From positions 62,001 to 126,000 of the forward strand of contig NZ_WHPF01000012.1 of assembly GCF_013106755.1 (NCBI RefSeq): a DNA stretch of 64,000 bases, read 5' to 3'. The position numbers were made by a program, and so were the translations under genes. Origin of the DNA: Limnovirga soli. GTDB taxonomy: Bacteria > Bacteroidota > Bacteroidia > Chitinophagales > Chitinophagaceae. Under the pieces are notes generated by a model. That model was not told the origin of the DNA. It made no database searches and saw nothing but the letters and a program-made list of their open reading frames with translations. Shown here in pieces: positions 18,612 to 27,650 of this stretch (positions are counted from its first letter, which is position 1; each line of letters starts with the position of its first letter).

Positions 18612-18631
18612 CCTTTGGCTTTCACCAAAGG
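18612..18631 (-). terminator. Rho-independent terminator
   Basis: Perfect 7-bp stem CCTTTGG/CCAAAGG with a 6-nt loop; on the minus strand it is followed by seven T residues. It lies 33 bp past the stop of the outer-membrane protein gene it should terminate. Confidence 0.85.
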
Positions 18632-18664
18632 CTGTAACGCAACACAACACCATCAAACAAACAG

Positions 18665-19294
18665 TTATCTCAGCGGAAAATGCACCCCAACATTAGCTGT
18701 AAGATGATTAAGATTATTTATACCAAATTTTTGATAACCTACATAGTTATAACCGGCACCAATATCCAGGCCGGCATCTTTGCCGCGTTTAAATGGCATT
18801 GTAATGCCAGCGCCTGCCTGTACTGTAAAAACGGCATTACTGCTGTTGCTGCCAAACTCGCCCAGGTACTGCCTGAAATCAACTAAACTAATACCACTGG
18901 CTGCAGAAATATAGGGCTGTATAAAAGTATTGCTGTTACCCATTGGTAAATAAGTGGCTTTAGCTAATACAGGTATTATTTGAATGGAATTGCTTAAAAC
19001 TGCCGAAGTGGTTTCATGGTTACCGGTAGTATAAATATCACGTGGATATTTTTGATAAAAATCCTGAAAACCGGCTGATAAACCCAGCTGCCATTTTTTG
19101 TTAACAGGATACATAAAAGAGCCACTAAATCCCCGGGCTGATCCATTGCTGATTACATCGCTTTTAAAACCACCCAATGGCGCAGCGTAATTATAATTTA
19201 AACCAAATAAAATGGGTTTGGTTTGTGCGATAACTGTACCAGAAAATGCAAAGCATGCAGTTACCAGTACCAACATATAAATAGTCTTTTTCAT
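18665..19294 (-). CDS. Outer-membrane beta-barrel protein
   Basis: 209 residues with a signal peptide (MKKTIYMLVLVTACFAFSGTVIAQ, cleavage after about residue 24). The rest alternates polar and hydrophobic residues with aromatic girdle positions (LFGLNYNYAAPLGGF, GFSGSFMYPVNKKWQLGLSAGFQDFY, AGLDIGAGYNYVGYQKFG) and ends in HLTANVGVHFPLR, as in small eight-strand porin-like barrels. No specific function can be read. It is 11 bp downstream of the DUF4136-like lipoprotein gene, so the two are co-transcribed. Confidence 0.8.
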   Translation of the reverse strand: MKKTIYMLVLVTACFAFSGTVIAQTKPILFGLNYNYAAPLGGFKSDVISNGSARGFSGSFMYPVNKKWQLGLSAGFQDFYQKYPRDIYTTGNHETTSAVLSNSIQIIPVLAKATYLPMGNSNTFIQPYISAASGISLVDFRQYLGEFGSNSSNAVFTVQAGAGITMPFKRGKDAGLDIGAGYNYVGYQKFGINNLNHLTANVGVHFPLR

Positions 19295-19305
19295 ACTGTT
19301 ATAAT

Positions 19306-19941
19306 TTATTGTACAGTGGTTAAATAAGGTGATTGACTAAACAGGGTTTGTACACCTGCATCGGCATTGCTGCTATTAAAAATACCTGTGCCACGGGCCA
19401 ACCCATTCCACATTAAATTGATCTTGCCTTTTGTAGCAGCATTTTTTAAATCAAACATATCAATGGATACAAGCCCCTCGGTAATTTGGTAAATGCCATA
19501 ATTATAGGGTACATAATATCCATACCCGCCATAGCCCCAATAATAAGGGTCAAAATAGCCGCCATAATTGCCATAATAATCGGTGTAATCTACCAGTCCG
19601 GTAGCGGTTTGATAGATGCGGTTAATATTAATACCAATATCAGGTGTTTGATCATTTGCTACCTGTACATAGCCGCGTTGTATCATGTACTTTTTAACGG
19701 CATCAATATAGGCCGCATCTGAGGCAGTTAATGTTTTTGCGTTTCCGCTGTTATCAATTACAGTAACTGAGTCGGCAATGCTAAAAGTTTTGTAGTCGCT
19801 AAAATGAATGGTAGAATCGTAGCTGCTTGTGTAAATTCTCGATTCTTCAGCACTAAGCTGGTTAATAGGTTCTTTTGTGCAACCGGCTATCAAAAGTGTA
19901 AGGCCGGTAATACCTGCGGTGATTAATTGTGTTATTTTCAT
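19306..19941 (-). CDS. DUF4136-like lipoprotein
   Basis: 211-residue secreted lipoprotein: signal peptide ending in the lipobox LIAG-C21. The mature part has YDSTIHFSDYKTFSIADSV and the motif VKKYMIQRGYVQVANDQTPDIGININ, the pattern of DUF4136 proteins in Bacteroidota, and a Tyr/Gly-rich stretch (DYYGNYGGYFDPYYWGYGGYGYYVPY, about 121-146). Probably anchored at the outer membrane. Function unknown; the partner barrel protein follows at once. Confidence 0.8.
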   Translation of the reverse strand: MKITQLITAGITGLTLLIAGCTKEPINQLSAEESRIYTSSYDSTIHFSDYKTFSIADSVTVIDNSGNAKTLTASDAAYIDAVKKYMIQRGYVQVANDQTPDIGININRIYQTATGLVDYTDYYGNYGGYFDPYYWGYGGYGYYVPYNYGIYQITEGLVSIDMFDLKNAATKGKINLMWNGLARGTGIFNSSNADAGVQTLFSQSPYLTTVQ

Positions 19942-20286
19942 TGTTAGGTTTTTTGTTTTGATAGGAGTGTAAATAACAGGCCGCGTTTACCAGCGATAGC
20001 TATTTTGTGATTTTTTTAGAGCAGATGTTAATGTTTAGGGAAACTTATGGCCTTACACAATTTTTAAGATTGCCGTTGTTGCTTTAAATCTTTCTATAAC
20101 ATTGTAGTATAGGGTATAGTAATAATGTTTACATCCCTTGCTGCAAATAGATATGCCGTACAAGTGTGCGACGCAAGTAAAGCCCTTGGTTTTTACTGCC
20201 GTTTGGCTCCCAATATTTTTCATCACTTAACATGGAGCACAGCTACCAAAAAACATTGTACATTCATTGTATAATTCTACTATTGT
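19942..20286. other. Divergent gap holding one dispersed repeat
   Basis: 345 bp between the lipoprotein and the Asp-box protein genes. The repeat copy at 20158 is the only structure recognised; no small reading frame with coding character is seen, and no clear TTTG/TAnnTTTG pair was found for either gene. Confidence 0.5.
20158..20177 (+). repeat. Dispersed repeat, type I consensus copy (H)
   Basis: Exact consensus core followed by TAAAGCCC; the second box is degenerate (TGCCGTTTGGC, 20197-20207). It sits in a divergent promoter gap, so it is not a terminator. Confidence 0.95.
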
Positions 20287-23200
20287 ATGAAACAATTATT
20301 ATTTGCCATTACCTGTATTTGCTTTGTTGCAGGCGCCATTGCGCAAAAAAAAGTAAAATTCAATCCGCCGGTTATTACTAAAAATGAAGACACTGATTCG
20401 GCATGGTTTAGCACAACTAAATTCAGGCTGGTTGGGCCTTTTCGTGGTGGTAGAAGCGGCGCTGCTTGTGGCAGTTATAAGGACAAGAACACCTTCTTTT
20501 TTGGTGCTACCGGCGGTGGTGTTTGGAAATCCACAGATGGTGGAAGTAACTGGAAAAATATAACGGATAAATATTTTGGCGGCAGCATAGGTGCCGTAGC
20601 TGTAGCAGAAAGCGACGAAAATATTATTTATGTTGGCGAGGGTGAAAATACCCTTCGTGGAAATGTAAGTGAAGGCATAGATGGCATGTGGCGCAGCAAT
20701 GATGGCGGTAGAACATGGGTAAACCTGGGATTGAAAAATGCACGGCATATTACCAATATCATTATACATCCTAAGAATCCCGATATAGTTTGGGTTTCTG
20801 TTTCAGGTCACTTGTTTGGACCAAGCGAGGACAGAGGTGTATACAAAACAATAGATGGTGGCAAAAGCTGGCGCAGGGTTTTGTATTCGGGTAATGCACA
20901 GGCAGGTGCTATAGACCTGGTAATGGAACCCAATAATCCTCAAACATTGTATGCCAGTACCTGGCATGTAATACGCACCCCATATAGTTTAGAAAGTGGT
21001 GGCGAGGGTAGTGCACTTTGGAAAAGTACGGATGGTGGCGAAACATGGACCAACCTAATGCAGCACAAAGGCCTGCCACAAAAAGAAACAATTGGTATTA
21101 TTGGGGTTACAGTAAGTGCCACCAACCCCGATAAAATTTATGCCATTATAGAATGTAAAAGCAAGGGCATTTATATGAGCGAGGATGGTGGAGAAACTTG
21201 GACCAAACAAACCGATAATGCAGATGTATGCCAACGTAGCTGGTATTTTTATAAACTTTTTTGCGACCCTAAAAATGAAAATACCCTTTATGTGCTGAAC
21301 GTGGGTATGCATAAAAGTACTGATGGAGGCAAAACATTTTCCGACATATATACCCCGCATGGCGATCATCACGATTTATGGATTGACCCTGAAATGCCCG
21401 GCCGTATGATTGTAGCTGATGATGGCGGGGCACAGGTAAGCTTTGACGCCGGAAATAACTGGAGCAGCTATTATAATCAGCCAACATCGCAAATATATCG
21501 GGTTAGTACCGACAATAGTTTCCCTTACCGCATACTGGGTGCTCAACAGGATAACAGTACGGTACGTATTAAAAGCAGAACCTATGGTGGCAGTATCACT
21601 GAACAGGATTGGGGCCCCACGGCAGGTTTTGAAAGTGGTTATGTAGTGCCCGATCCTTTAAACCCGGATATTGTGTATGGTGGTAATTACCTGGGTTATA
21701 TTTCCCGCTATAACCATATTACCGGCGAAAACAGGGCAATAAGTGTTTGGCCGGATAATACCCTGGGAGATGGGGTTATTGCTGCCAAATACCGTTTTCA
21801 ATGGAATTTCCCCATTTTCTTTTCGCCGCATAATCCTAAAAAATTATATACGGCAGGCAATGTATTATTTTCCACCGAAAATGAAGGGCAAAGCTGGCAG
21901 GCTTTAAGTGGCGATCTTACTACCAACGATACCACTAAACAGCAATCAAGTGGTGGGCCTATTACTAAAGACAATACTTCTGTAGAATATTACTGTACCA
22001 TTTTTACTGCAGCTGAAAGTGTTACAGAAGAAAATGTATTATGGACAGGCAGCGACGATGGTTTGATTCATGTTTCTACCAATGGCGGCGGCACATGGGC
22101 CAATGTTACGCCCAAAGACGCCCCCAAATGGATGATGTGGAATTGTGTTGAAACCGATCCGTTTAAAAAGGGCACGGCCTATTTTGTGGGTACCCGTTAT
22201 AAGCTGGATGATTTTACACCATACATTTATAAAACATCCGATTATGGCCAGTCGTGGCAGCTAATTACCACAGGCATTCCCGATTTGCATTTTACCCGTT
22301 GTTTGCGGGCCGATAAAAAAGTACCCGGCCTATTGTATTGTGGCACTGAATATGGATTATACATCAGTTATAACGGAGGTGTAAACTGGAAGAGTTTTCA
22401 GTTAAACCTGCCAAAGGTGCCTGTTACCGATCTTACCATAAAAAACAACGATTTAATTGTAGCTACTCAAGGCCGTGCATTTTGGGTGCTGGACGATTTA
22501 ACTATGGTTCAAACCAAAGCCAATAATAACCCTGCTAAAGATTTGCTGGTTTTTGATGTAAATGATAGCTACCGTATGGAGGGCTATACCGATCCTCACC
22601 CTGTTAATGCAGGCGCCAACCCGCCTAATGGAACAGTGTTTAATTATCGTCTGCAAAATGTAACCGATAGCGCCAGTTTTTCAATTACCATTTTTGATAA
22701 AGCTCACCAACCCATTAAAACATTTGCTGCTACAGCAAAAGAAAAAGCCGATCAGATAACGTACACCAACGGCATAAATAGATTTGTATGGGATATGCAG
22801 TATCCTCCAGCCGAAAAACTGGATGGACTTATTTTATGGAATGGTAATATAGATGGCCCCAAAGCCGCACCTGGCAAATACACGGCAAGGTTTAAGTATA
22901 ATAAAGATTCTGTAGATGTTCCATTCACTATAAAACCTGATCCTAATTATACCATGACAGAATCAGAATATGATGCACAGGTAGGTTTTCTTTTACAGGT
23001 ACGCGATAAATTTGGCGAGGTGCAAAAAGCCATTAAAAATATCCGTGATATACGCACACAAATAGATGAGTTTACCAGTAAAACCGATACTGCTAATACC
23101 AAAGACCTCCGTAACCTTGCTGATAGCATTAACAAAAAAATTACCTCTATCGAAGAAGCCTTTTATCAAACCAATGCCAAAAGCGGGCAGGATATCTTAA

Positions 23201-23424
23201 ACTATCCCATTCGTTTAAATGATAAAATTTCGGGTGTTTATGGTTATGCCAGCAGCGGTTATAATCCGCCGGCTAAACAAGCTATAGAAGCATTTGTATT
23301 TTTAAGTGCGCAGGCAAATGTGCAATTGCAAAAATTGCAATCCGTTATGCAAAACGAGTTGGTGCAATTCAATACATTAATTCACCAAAAGCAATTACCT
23401 GTAATTGGAATAAAAAACAAATAA
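20287..23424 (+). CDS. Secreted Asp-box (VPS10/sortilin-type) beta-propeller protein
   Basis: 1045-residue exported protein with a signal peptide (cleavage near residue 19, VAGAIAQ). It has ten or more Asp-box turns of the form S-x-D-x-G-x-S/T-W: STDGGSNW, SNDGGRTW, TIDGGKSW, STDGGETW, SEDGGETW, STDGGKTF, SFDAGNNW, STNGGGTW, TSDYGQSW and SYNGGVNW, spread over about 75-700, consistent with one or two seven-bladed propellers. The C-terminal 300 residues contain an Ig-like stretch (TFAATAKEKADQITYTNGINRFVWDMQYP) and a helical part. Such proteins are often annotated as glycosyl hydrolases, but no catalytic residues can be assigned. Transcribed alone. Confidence 0.85.
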   Translation: MKQLLFAITCICFVAGAIAQKKVKFNPPVITKNEDTDSAWFSTTKFRLVGPFRGGRSGAACGSYKDKNTFFFGATGGGVWKSTDGGSNWKNITDKYFGGSIGAVAVAESDENIIYVGEGENTLRGNVSEGIDGMWRSNDGGRTWVNLGLKNARHITNIIIHPKNPDIVWVSVSGHLFGPSEDRGVYKTIDGGKSWRRVLYSGNAQAGAIDLVMEPNNPQTLYASTWHVIRTPYSLESGGEGSALWKSTDGGETWTNLMQHKGLPQKETIGIIGVTVSATNPDKIYAIIECKSKGIYMSEDGGETWTKQTDNADVCQRSWYFYKLFCDPKNENTLYVLNVGMHKSTDGGKTFSDIYTPHGDHHDLWIDPEMPGRMIVADDGGAQVSFDAGNNWSSYYNQPTSQIYRVSTDNSFPYRILGAQQDNSTVRIKSRTYGGSITEQDWGPTAGFESGYVVPDPLNPDIVYGGNYLGYISRYNHITGENRAISVWPDNTLGDGVIAAKYRFQWNFPIFFSPHNPKKLYTAGNVLFSTENEGQSWQALSGDLTTNDTTKQQSSGGPITKDNTSVEYYCTIFTAAESVTEENVLWTGSDDGLIHVSTNGGGTWANVTPKDAPKWMMWNCVETDPFKKGTAYFVGTRYKLDDFTPYIYKTSDYGQSWQLITTGIPDLHFTRCLRADKKVPGLLYCGTEYGLYISYNGGVNWKSFQLNLPKVPVTDLTIKNNDLIVATQGRAFWVLDDLTMVQTKANNNPAKDLLVFDVNDSYRMEGYTDPHPVNAGANPPNGTVFNYRLQNVTDSASFSITIFDKAHQPIKTFAATAKEKADQITYTNGINRFVWDMQYPPAEKLDGLILWNGNIDGPKAAPGKYTARFKYNKDSVDVPFTIKPDPNYTMTESEYDAQVGFLLQVRDKFGEVQKAIKNIRDIRTQIDEFTSKTDTANTKDLRNLADSINKKITSIEEAFYQTNAKSGQDILNYPIRLNDKISGVYGYASSGYNPPAKQAIEAFVFLSAQANVQLQKLQSVMQNELVQFNTLIHQKQLPVIGIKNK

Positions 23425-23468
23425 AGCCATTTTTTTTGAGCCAGGCTATTACCAGCTATTGGGCTTTA

Positions 23469-23488
23469 CTTGCGTCGCACACTTGTAC
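23469..23488 (-). repeat. Dispersed repeat, type I consensus copy (I)
   Basis: Exact consensus on the minus strand, followed by TAAAGCCC and, further left, TAGCCTGGC at 23439-23447 as the second box. Confidence 0.95.
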
Positions 23489-23552
23489 TGCAACAAGTTG
23501 ATTGGGCTGTAGCAACAGCCGGTAGAAATATTGCTTTACAGCAAGTATAGCA

Positions 23553-23817
23553 AGGTAGAACTTATTGGATACGAACTATTTTTTACAGGGGCAAGTGCAT
23601 TGAGAACAGAAGCAACGCCAATAGAATAAAGGTTGGGTAATGGCAAATTATTTACGACTTTTAAAATGCCCGGGCTTTAAAAGCTATTTATGGTTACACT
23701 AAAGGAAGGAATTTTTTATCCCGATGCGGTCTAGATATTGAAGTATTCAAACAACAAAGCAAAGCTGAATTAATCATCAGCCTTATGGATGCATCTAAAC
23801 TAGTTGTAATGTTATGA
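23553..23817 (+). pseudogene. Possible relic of a DeoR-family regulator C-terminal domain
   Basis: Two fragments separated by stops. The first (frame from 23553) reads KVELIGYELFFTGASALRTE; the second (frame from 23701) reads CGLDIEVFKQQSKAELIISL followed by MDASKLVVML and a stop. The pattern of conserved Ala-Glu, then D-x-S-K, resembles the sugar-sensor domain of DeoR regulators (EAEVKRAM...LADSSKF). Short and degenerate; may be chance. Confidence 0.22.
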
Positions 23818-23940
23818 ACATTAACCTAGGCCTAAATAACAAAGTATAACATTATAGACAGGTATGCCACTCCAAATGAGTTGCCATTGAAACCGTATAA
23901 ATTTCGCATGCATGATTAGAAATACAGCATTAATAAAATA

Positions 23941-23969
23941 AAAACAGGCCTTAAAAAAGGCCTGTTTTT
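23941..23969 (-). terminator. Bidirectional rho-independent terminator
   Basis: AAAACAGGCCTT, 4-nt loop, AAGGCCTGTTTT: a perfect 12-bp inverted repeat with T runs on both strands, 17 bp past the isomerase stop. Confidence 0.9.
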
Positions 23970-23985
23970 ATTGGTAAATTATATT

Positions 23986-24837
23986 TTATTTAGTGTGTAG
24001 TGTTTTTAAATATGCCAGACTAAGAGGCACCTGCTCAACAGAGCGGGATGATTCATCCTCAATAAAATAATGTTGTACACCTGCTTTTTTAGCGGCTTTC
24101 ATTATGGCTGCAATGCCCACATCGCCGGTACCCAATACAACATTGGTTTCTACATCTGCTTCGCCGGTAAGATTGCCGGGAGTGCCAGTTTTTCTATCTT
24201 TCAGGTGCATTAGTAAAAAACGGTTCGGATATTTTTCCAACATAGCAACTGGGTCTTGTCCCGGATGCTTTATCCAAAACACATCCATTTCAAAATTTAC
24301 ATATTTGGGGTTTAGTTCCTGCATCAGGTATTCAAATAAAGTGGCATTGCCATATGGCCTAAACTCAAAACCATGTGCATGATAACAAAGTTGTAAGCCA
24401 TTGGCTGCAAGTATTTTGCCGGCATTATTAAAAACTTCTACTGCTTTTTTAGCATCATCAATAGTAAATTCATCTTTATGTGGTATCCAAAAACAAACCA
24501 CATATTTGGCGCCATATTTTTTGGCTTCGTTAATGGCTATTTGAGGGTCTTTGGCTAGTTCATCAAAATCAGCACCTACGCTAATAATGTTTAGTCCGTT
24601 GGTTTGTAGCAGGTTTTTAAATTCAGTTTCAGGCAAGCCATAAGTGCCACCACCTTCCACTTCTTTTATGCCCATCTGGGCAATCATTTTCAGAGTGCCG
24701 GGTACATCTTTTTTAAATTGATCACGGAAGGTATAGAACTGTACCCCTATTTGTTGTTGGGCAAATAATGGTGAAAAACTTAGCAGAAAAATAAACAAAA
24801 GCAGGCTTTGGCATAAATGCAAACAATTCTTTTTCAT
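23986..24837 (-). CDS. Secreted sugar phosphate isomerase/epimerase-like TIM-barrel protein
   Basis: 283 residues with a signal peptide (hydrophobic core LLLFIFLLSFSPLFAQ). The rest is an AP-endonuclease-2-like TIM barrel: IGVQFYTFRDQFKKD, IKEVEGGGTYGLPETEF, LQLCYHAHGFEF, NFEMDVFWIKHPGQDP, RFLLMHLKDRKTG and HYFIEDES. The His, Glu, Asp and Glu residues of these motifs are the usual metal ligands. Export suggests a periplasmic role in sugar breakdown, but no substrate can be named. A 12-bp palindrome GCAAATATTTGC (24839-24850) lies right before the ATG. Confidence 0.85.
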   Translation of the reverse strand: MKKNCLHLCQSLLLFIFLLSFSPLFAQQQIGVQFYTFRDQFKKDVPGTLKMIAQMGIKEVEGGGTYGLPETEFKNLLQTNGLNIISVGADFDELAKDPQIAINEAKKYGAKYVVCFWIPHKDEFTIDDAKKAVEVFNNAGKILAANGLQLCYHAHGFEFRPYGNATLFEYLMQELNPKYVNFEMDVFWIKHPGQDPVAMLEKYPNRFLLMHLKDRKTGTPGNLTGEADVETNVVLGTGDVGIAAIMKAAKKAGVQHYFIEDESSRSVEQVPLSLAYLKTLHTK

Positions 24838-24960
24838 GGCAAATATTTGCAGAAAGATACTATTTTATTTATGAAAAGGAGGTGATTGAAAATGAGCTTT
24901 TTTTAAATTGGAGGCGGTATGTACAATTTATTTACAGGCTGTTCTGCTGCCATAAAAGAG

Positions 24961-24984
24961 GAACCCTGAAACGAGCGTGGCAAG
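24961..24984 (+). repeat. Dispersed repeat, type III copy (J)
   Basis: GAACCCTGAA then ACGAGCGTGGCAAG, preceded by the shared module GCTGCCATAAAAGAG (24946-24960) and followed by CGGCGATGCC, which it shares with the hybrid copy at 48979. Confidence 0.85.
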
Positions 24985-25058
24985 CGGCGATGCCATTGGT
25001 TATATAGCTGACAAAACAATAAAAGTAACGGGTTAAAATGGTTGACATTGCCATTGAT

Positions 25059-25757
25059 TTAAAACGACGGCAGGGTTTTGCGTTGTGGGGTTTTTAAATT
25101 TAAAGCCAGGCCAACACCCAGTGTTTTAGTAGCCGGAATATAGCTTGGTTGCACATTCATGGTAAGATTATCTGATACATCAAAATCTTTTAAATGCCCG
25201 AAAACAGTGGCATCTACCACATTTAGCCCCCAAATAATCAGCAGATATAAAACCGAATAATCTTTATCGCGTCGAAACTGGTTACGGTAATATTGCAGGC
25301 TTTCTGCATCCAGCGGTTCGCCGGTGGTGGGGTCTTTTAATTTCGAGTCAATTTCGTTGTAACGGTCAGTTTCGCCGTTGGCAACAATATTGTAGGCATC
25401 CCTTGTTTTTTTGTACCATTTATTATTATAAAAATAAGTGGCCGTTGGTATAGCAACCGCACCGGCTACAATAGGTATTTTCCAGTATTCGCGGTTATAC
25501 GCCTGTCCTAAACCAGGTAATATGGCGCTTCGGATGGTAGCTTTATGGGGATCGTGTTTGGGTTTTGCATTAATGCTGTCGCCTAAATTTTGGGTGCTAT
25601 CATTTATCGTTTTTGCAATTGCAGTATCTGTCCGTATTAGAACGCCACTACTATCGGTAAATAGGGCAGCCGCCTTTTTTTGGTTTGATTTCTGGGCCAG
25701 CCCCACTGTACATATACACAGTAAAAAAAATGATATGATAGATGTGATAAACCGCAT
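25059..25757 (-). CDS. DUF5683 family envelope protein
   Basis: 232 residues: signal peptide or N-terminal anchor (MRFITSIISFFLLCICTVGLAQ), a low-complexity spacer, then the DUF5683 core HKATIRSAILPGLGQAYNREYWKIPIVAGAVAI (72-104) and a second hydrophobic stretch (YSVLYLLIIWGLNVVDATVFGHL). Function unknown. Five bp downstream of parB; this DUF5683-parB-parA order is a familiar arrangement in Bacteroidota, and whether the protein takes part in chromosome segregation is not known. Confidence 0.85.
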   Translation of the reverse strand: MRFITSIISFFLLCICTVGLAQKSNQKKAAALFTDSSGVLIRTDTAIAKTINDSTQNLGDSINAKPKHDPHKATIRSAILPGLGQAYNREYWKIPIVAGAVAIPTATYFYNNKWYKKTRDAYNIVANGETDRYNEIDSKLKDPTTGEPLDAESLQYYRNQFRRDKDYSVLYLLIIWGLNVVDATVFGHLKDFDVSDNLTMNVQPSYIPATKTLGVGLALNLKTPQRKTLPSF

Positions 25758-25762
25758 TACAA

Positions 25763-26683
25763 TTAGCTTACCTGAATATTCATTTGTTCAAGAATTTTGT
25801 TAAGCTCTTCGAGTGAATAGTATTCAAGGGTAATACTACCATAACCTTTTTTGTTATGTTGCATTTTTACCTTGGTACTAAAATGAGAGGCTAAATTATC
25901 TTCTATTCTCTTGTAAGCAGGTGCTAATTCAGATTTTGAAGAAGATTTAACAGCAGTGCCGGCAGATTTATACATTTTGCGTACCAGCTCTTCAGTTTGC
26001 CTAACACTAAGTTGTTTGTTTTTTATTTCGTTATACACAAACAGCTGCTTATCAATTGTATCAATATTAATAAGTGCACGGGCATGGCCCATGCTCATGG
26101 TATTATTGCGCACAGCCAATTGAATATCGGGTGGTAATTTTAAGAGACGTATATAATTGGTAACAGTGCTTCTTTCCTTGCCCATGCGCTCTGCCACCTG
26201 CTCTTGTGTATAATGTAATTCATCCATCATACGTTTATAGCTTAAAGAAATTTCAATGGCATTCAGGTCTTCACGTTGCAGGTTTTCCAATAAAGCCAGT
26301 TCCAGCACTTCATTGTCGTTGGCCTGTCTAATATAGGCTGGTACATCTTTTAAGCCGGCAATACCTGCGGCACGGTAACGGCGTTCACCTGCAATTAGCT
26401 GATATTTGCCCGAAGCCAGTTTGGTAACTGTTAAAGGCTGAATAATATCGTGCAACTTAATTGAAGCAGCCAATTCGTTTAAGGCCGTTTCATCAAAATC
26501 GTGTCTTGGGTTTTTGGGGTTGGTTTGTATTTGATCTAAACTAATACGGGTAATAGAGGTAACCGCTTCTACCACATTGGTTTTTAAATTCCCACTGGTG
26601 GTTTTAAGATCTGCATCAATATTTTGCAGTAAAGAACGGATGCCTTTACCTAATGCATCTTTATTTTGTTTTGGCGTTGACAT
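25763..26683 (-). CDS. parB: Chromosome partitioning protein ParB
   Basis: 306-residue CTP-dependent DNA clamp that loads at parS sites. N-terminal CTP-binding domain with LIAGERRYRAA (about 103-113) and ENLQREDLNAIE (about 133-144), a central helix-turn-helix (YTQEQVAERMGKERSTVTNYIRLLKLP), and a C-terminal dimerisation domain ending in LEEMNI-like QMNIQVS. The N-terminal ALGKGIRSLL is the usual ParA-contact peptide. No parS-like 16-bp palindrome was noticed in the window. 56 bp downstream of parA. Confidence 0.95.
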   Translation of the reverse strand: MSTPKQNKDALGKGIRSLLQNIDADLKTTSGNLKTNVVEAVTSITRISLDQIQTNPKNPRHDFDETALNELAASIKLHDIIQPLTVTKLASGKYQLIAGERRYRAAGIAGLKDVPAYIRQANDNEVLELALLENLQREDLNAIEISLSYKRMMDELHYTQEQVAERMGKERSTVTNYIRLLKLPPDIQLAVRNNTMSMGHARALINIDTIDKQLFVYNEIKNKQLSVRQTEELVRKMYKSAGTAVKSSSKSELAPAYKRIEDNLASHFSTKVKMQHNKKGYGSITLEYYSLEELNKILEQMNIQVS

Positions 26684-26739
26684 GTAACTGGTAATTTATT
26701 GGCCCTGATAAGCAATTAAGTTTGTTTAAAAAAAAGGCC

Positions 26740-27540
26740 TTATTCAATAATTCTTTCTTCGTTGGTCATACGGGTCATTTCGTTTTTCTGTAAAATCTCT
26801 TTGGCAAGGTTAAGATAATTTACAGAGCCTTTGCTTTCAGCATCATACAAAATAACCGGTTTGCCAACACTTGGTGCTTCGCTAAGGCGGGTATTGCGGT
26901 GAATTATGGTAGCAAATACCATTTCATCAAAATGGCGTCTCACTTCACTTACCACCTGGTTGCATAGGCGTAAACGGCCATCATACATCGTCATTAAAAT
27001 GCCCTCAATAGCCAATGCCGTGTTTAAACGGCTTTGCACAATTTTTATGGTATTTAATAATTTACCCAAACCTTCCAATGCAAAAAATTCACATTGTACG
27101 GGTACAATAACACTATCTGCAGCGGTAAGTGCATTCACAGTAATCAAACCCAGCGATGGTGAGCAATCAATAATGATAAAATCATAATCCTTTTTTATGG
27201 GCTCCAGAATATTTTTCAGCATCTGTTCCCTGTTGGGATAATTAATCATTTCAATTTCTGCACCTACCAGGTCAATATGCGATGGAATAAGGTCCAGGTT
27301 GGGAATATCGCTTTTTAAAACAACATCCTGTGCCAATACATTATTAACCATACAGTCGTATAAACTATTGGTAACATTATGTAAATCAAAACCAACACCA
27401 GTGGTGCTGTTGGCCTGCGGGTCTGCATCAACCAACAATGTTTTAAATTCCAGAACGGCTAAACTGGCTGCAACATTTATTGCTGTAGTTGTTTTACCTA
27501 CCCCACCTTTTTGATTAGCCACCCCAATTATTCTTGCCAT
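26740..27540 (-). CDS. parA: Chromosome partitioning ATPase ParA/Soj
   Basis: 266-residue deviant Walker A ATPase that moves ParB-bound origins. KGGVGKTT at 11-18, Walker A' DADPQANST (39-47), Walker B DFIIIDCSPSLGLI. Length and absence of an N-terminal DNA-binding domain fit the chromosomal (Soj) class. First gene of the parA-parB-DUF5683 operon. Confidence 0.96.
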   Translation of the reverse strand: MARIIGVANQKGGVGKTTTAINVAASLAVLEFKTLLVDADPQANSTTGVGFDLHNVTNSLYDCMVNNVLAQDVVLKSDIPNLDLIPSHIDLVGAEIEMINYPNREQMLKNILEPIKKDYDFIIIDCSPSLGLITVNALTAADSVIVPVQCEFFALEGLGKLLNTIKIVQSRLNTALAIEGILMTMYDGRLRLCNQVVSEVRRHFDEMVFATIIHRNTRLSEAPSVGKPVILYDAESKGSVNYLNLAKEILQKNEMTRMTNEERIIE

Positions 27541-27597
27541 GTAATATGTATATAAAATTTATTTTTTTGCCCGGCAGTACCGCTTTTACCAGGCATC

Positions 27598-27617
27598 CTT
27601 GCGTCGCACTCTTGTAC
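27598..27617 (-). repeat. Dispersed repeat, type I copy (K)
   Basis: Minus strand GTACAAGAGTGCGACGCAAG (A in place of T at position 8), followed by GATGCC and the second box TGCCGGGC (27569-27576). Lies between parA and the metallo-hydrolase gene. Confidence 0.95.
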
Positions 27618-27650
27618 TTTCTCCTATAATGCAACAACCCAATGCGGCTG

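Larger units (their letters stand above)
23425..23985. other. Long gap with repeat, possible gene relic and terminator
   Basis: 561 bp without an intact gene. It holds a dispersed repeat at 23469, two short stretches that read like fragments of a DeoR-type regulator, and the terminator at 23941. The rest is AT-rich without evident coding. Confidence 0.5.

Noticed and set aside
25763-27540. Origin of replication near parAB
   Set aside because: No dnaA, no cluster of DnaA boxes and no parS-like palindrome was seen around these genes.
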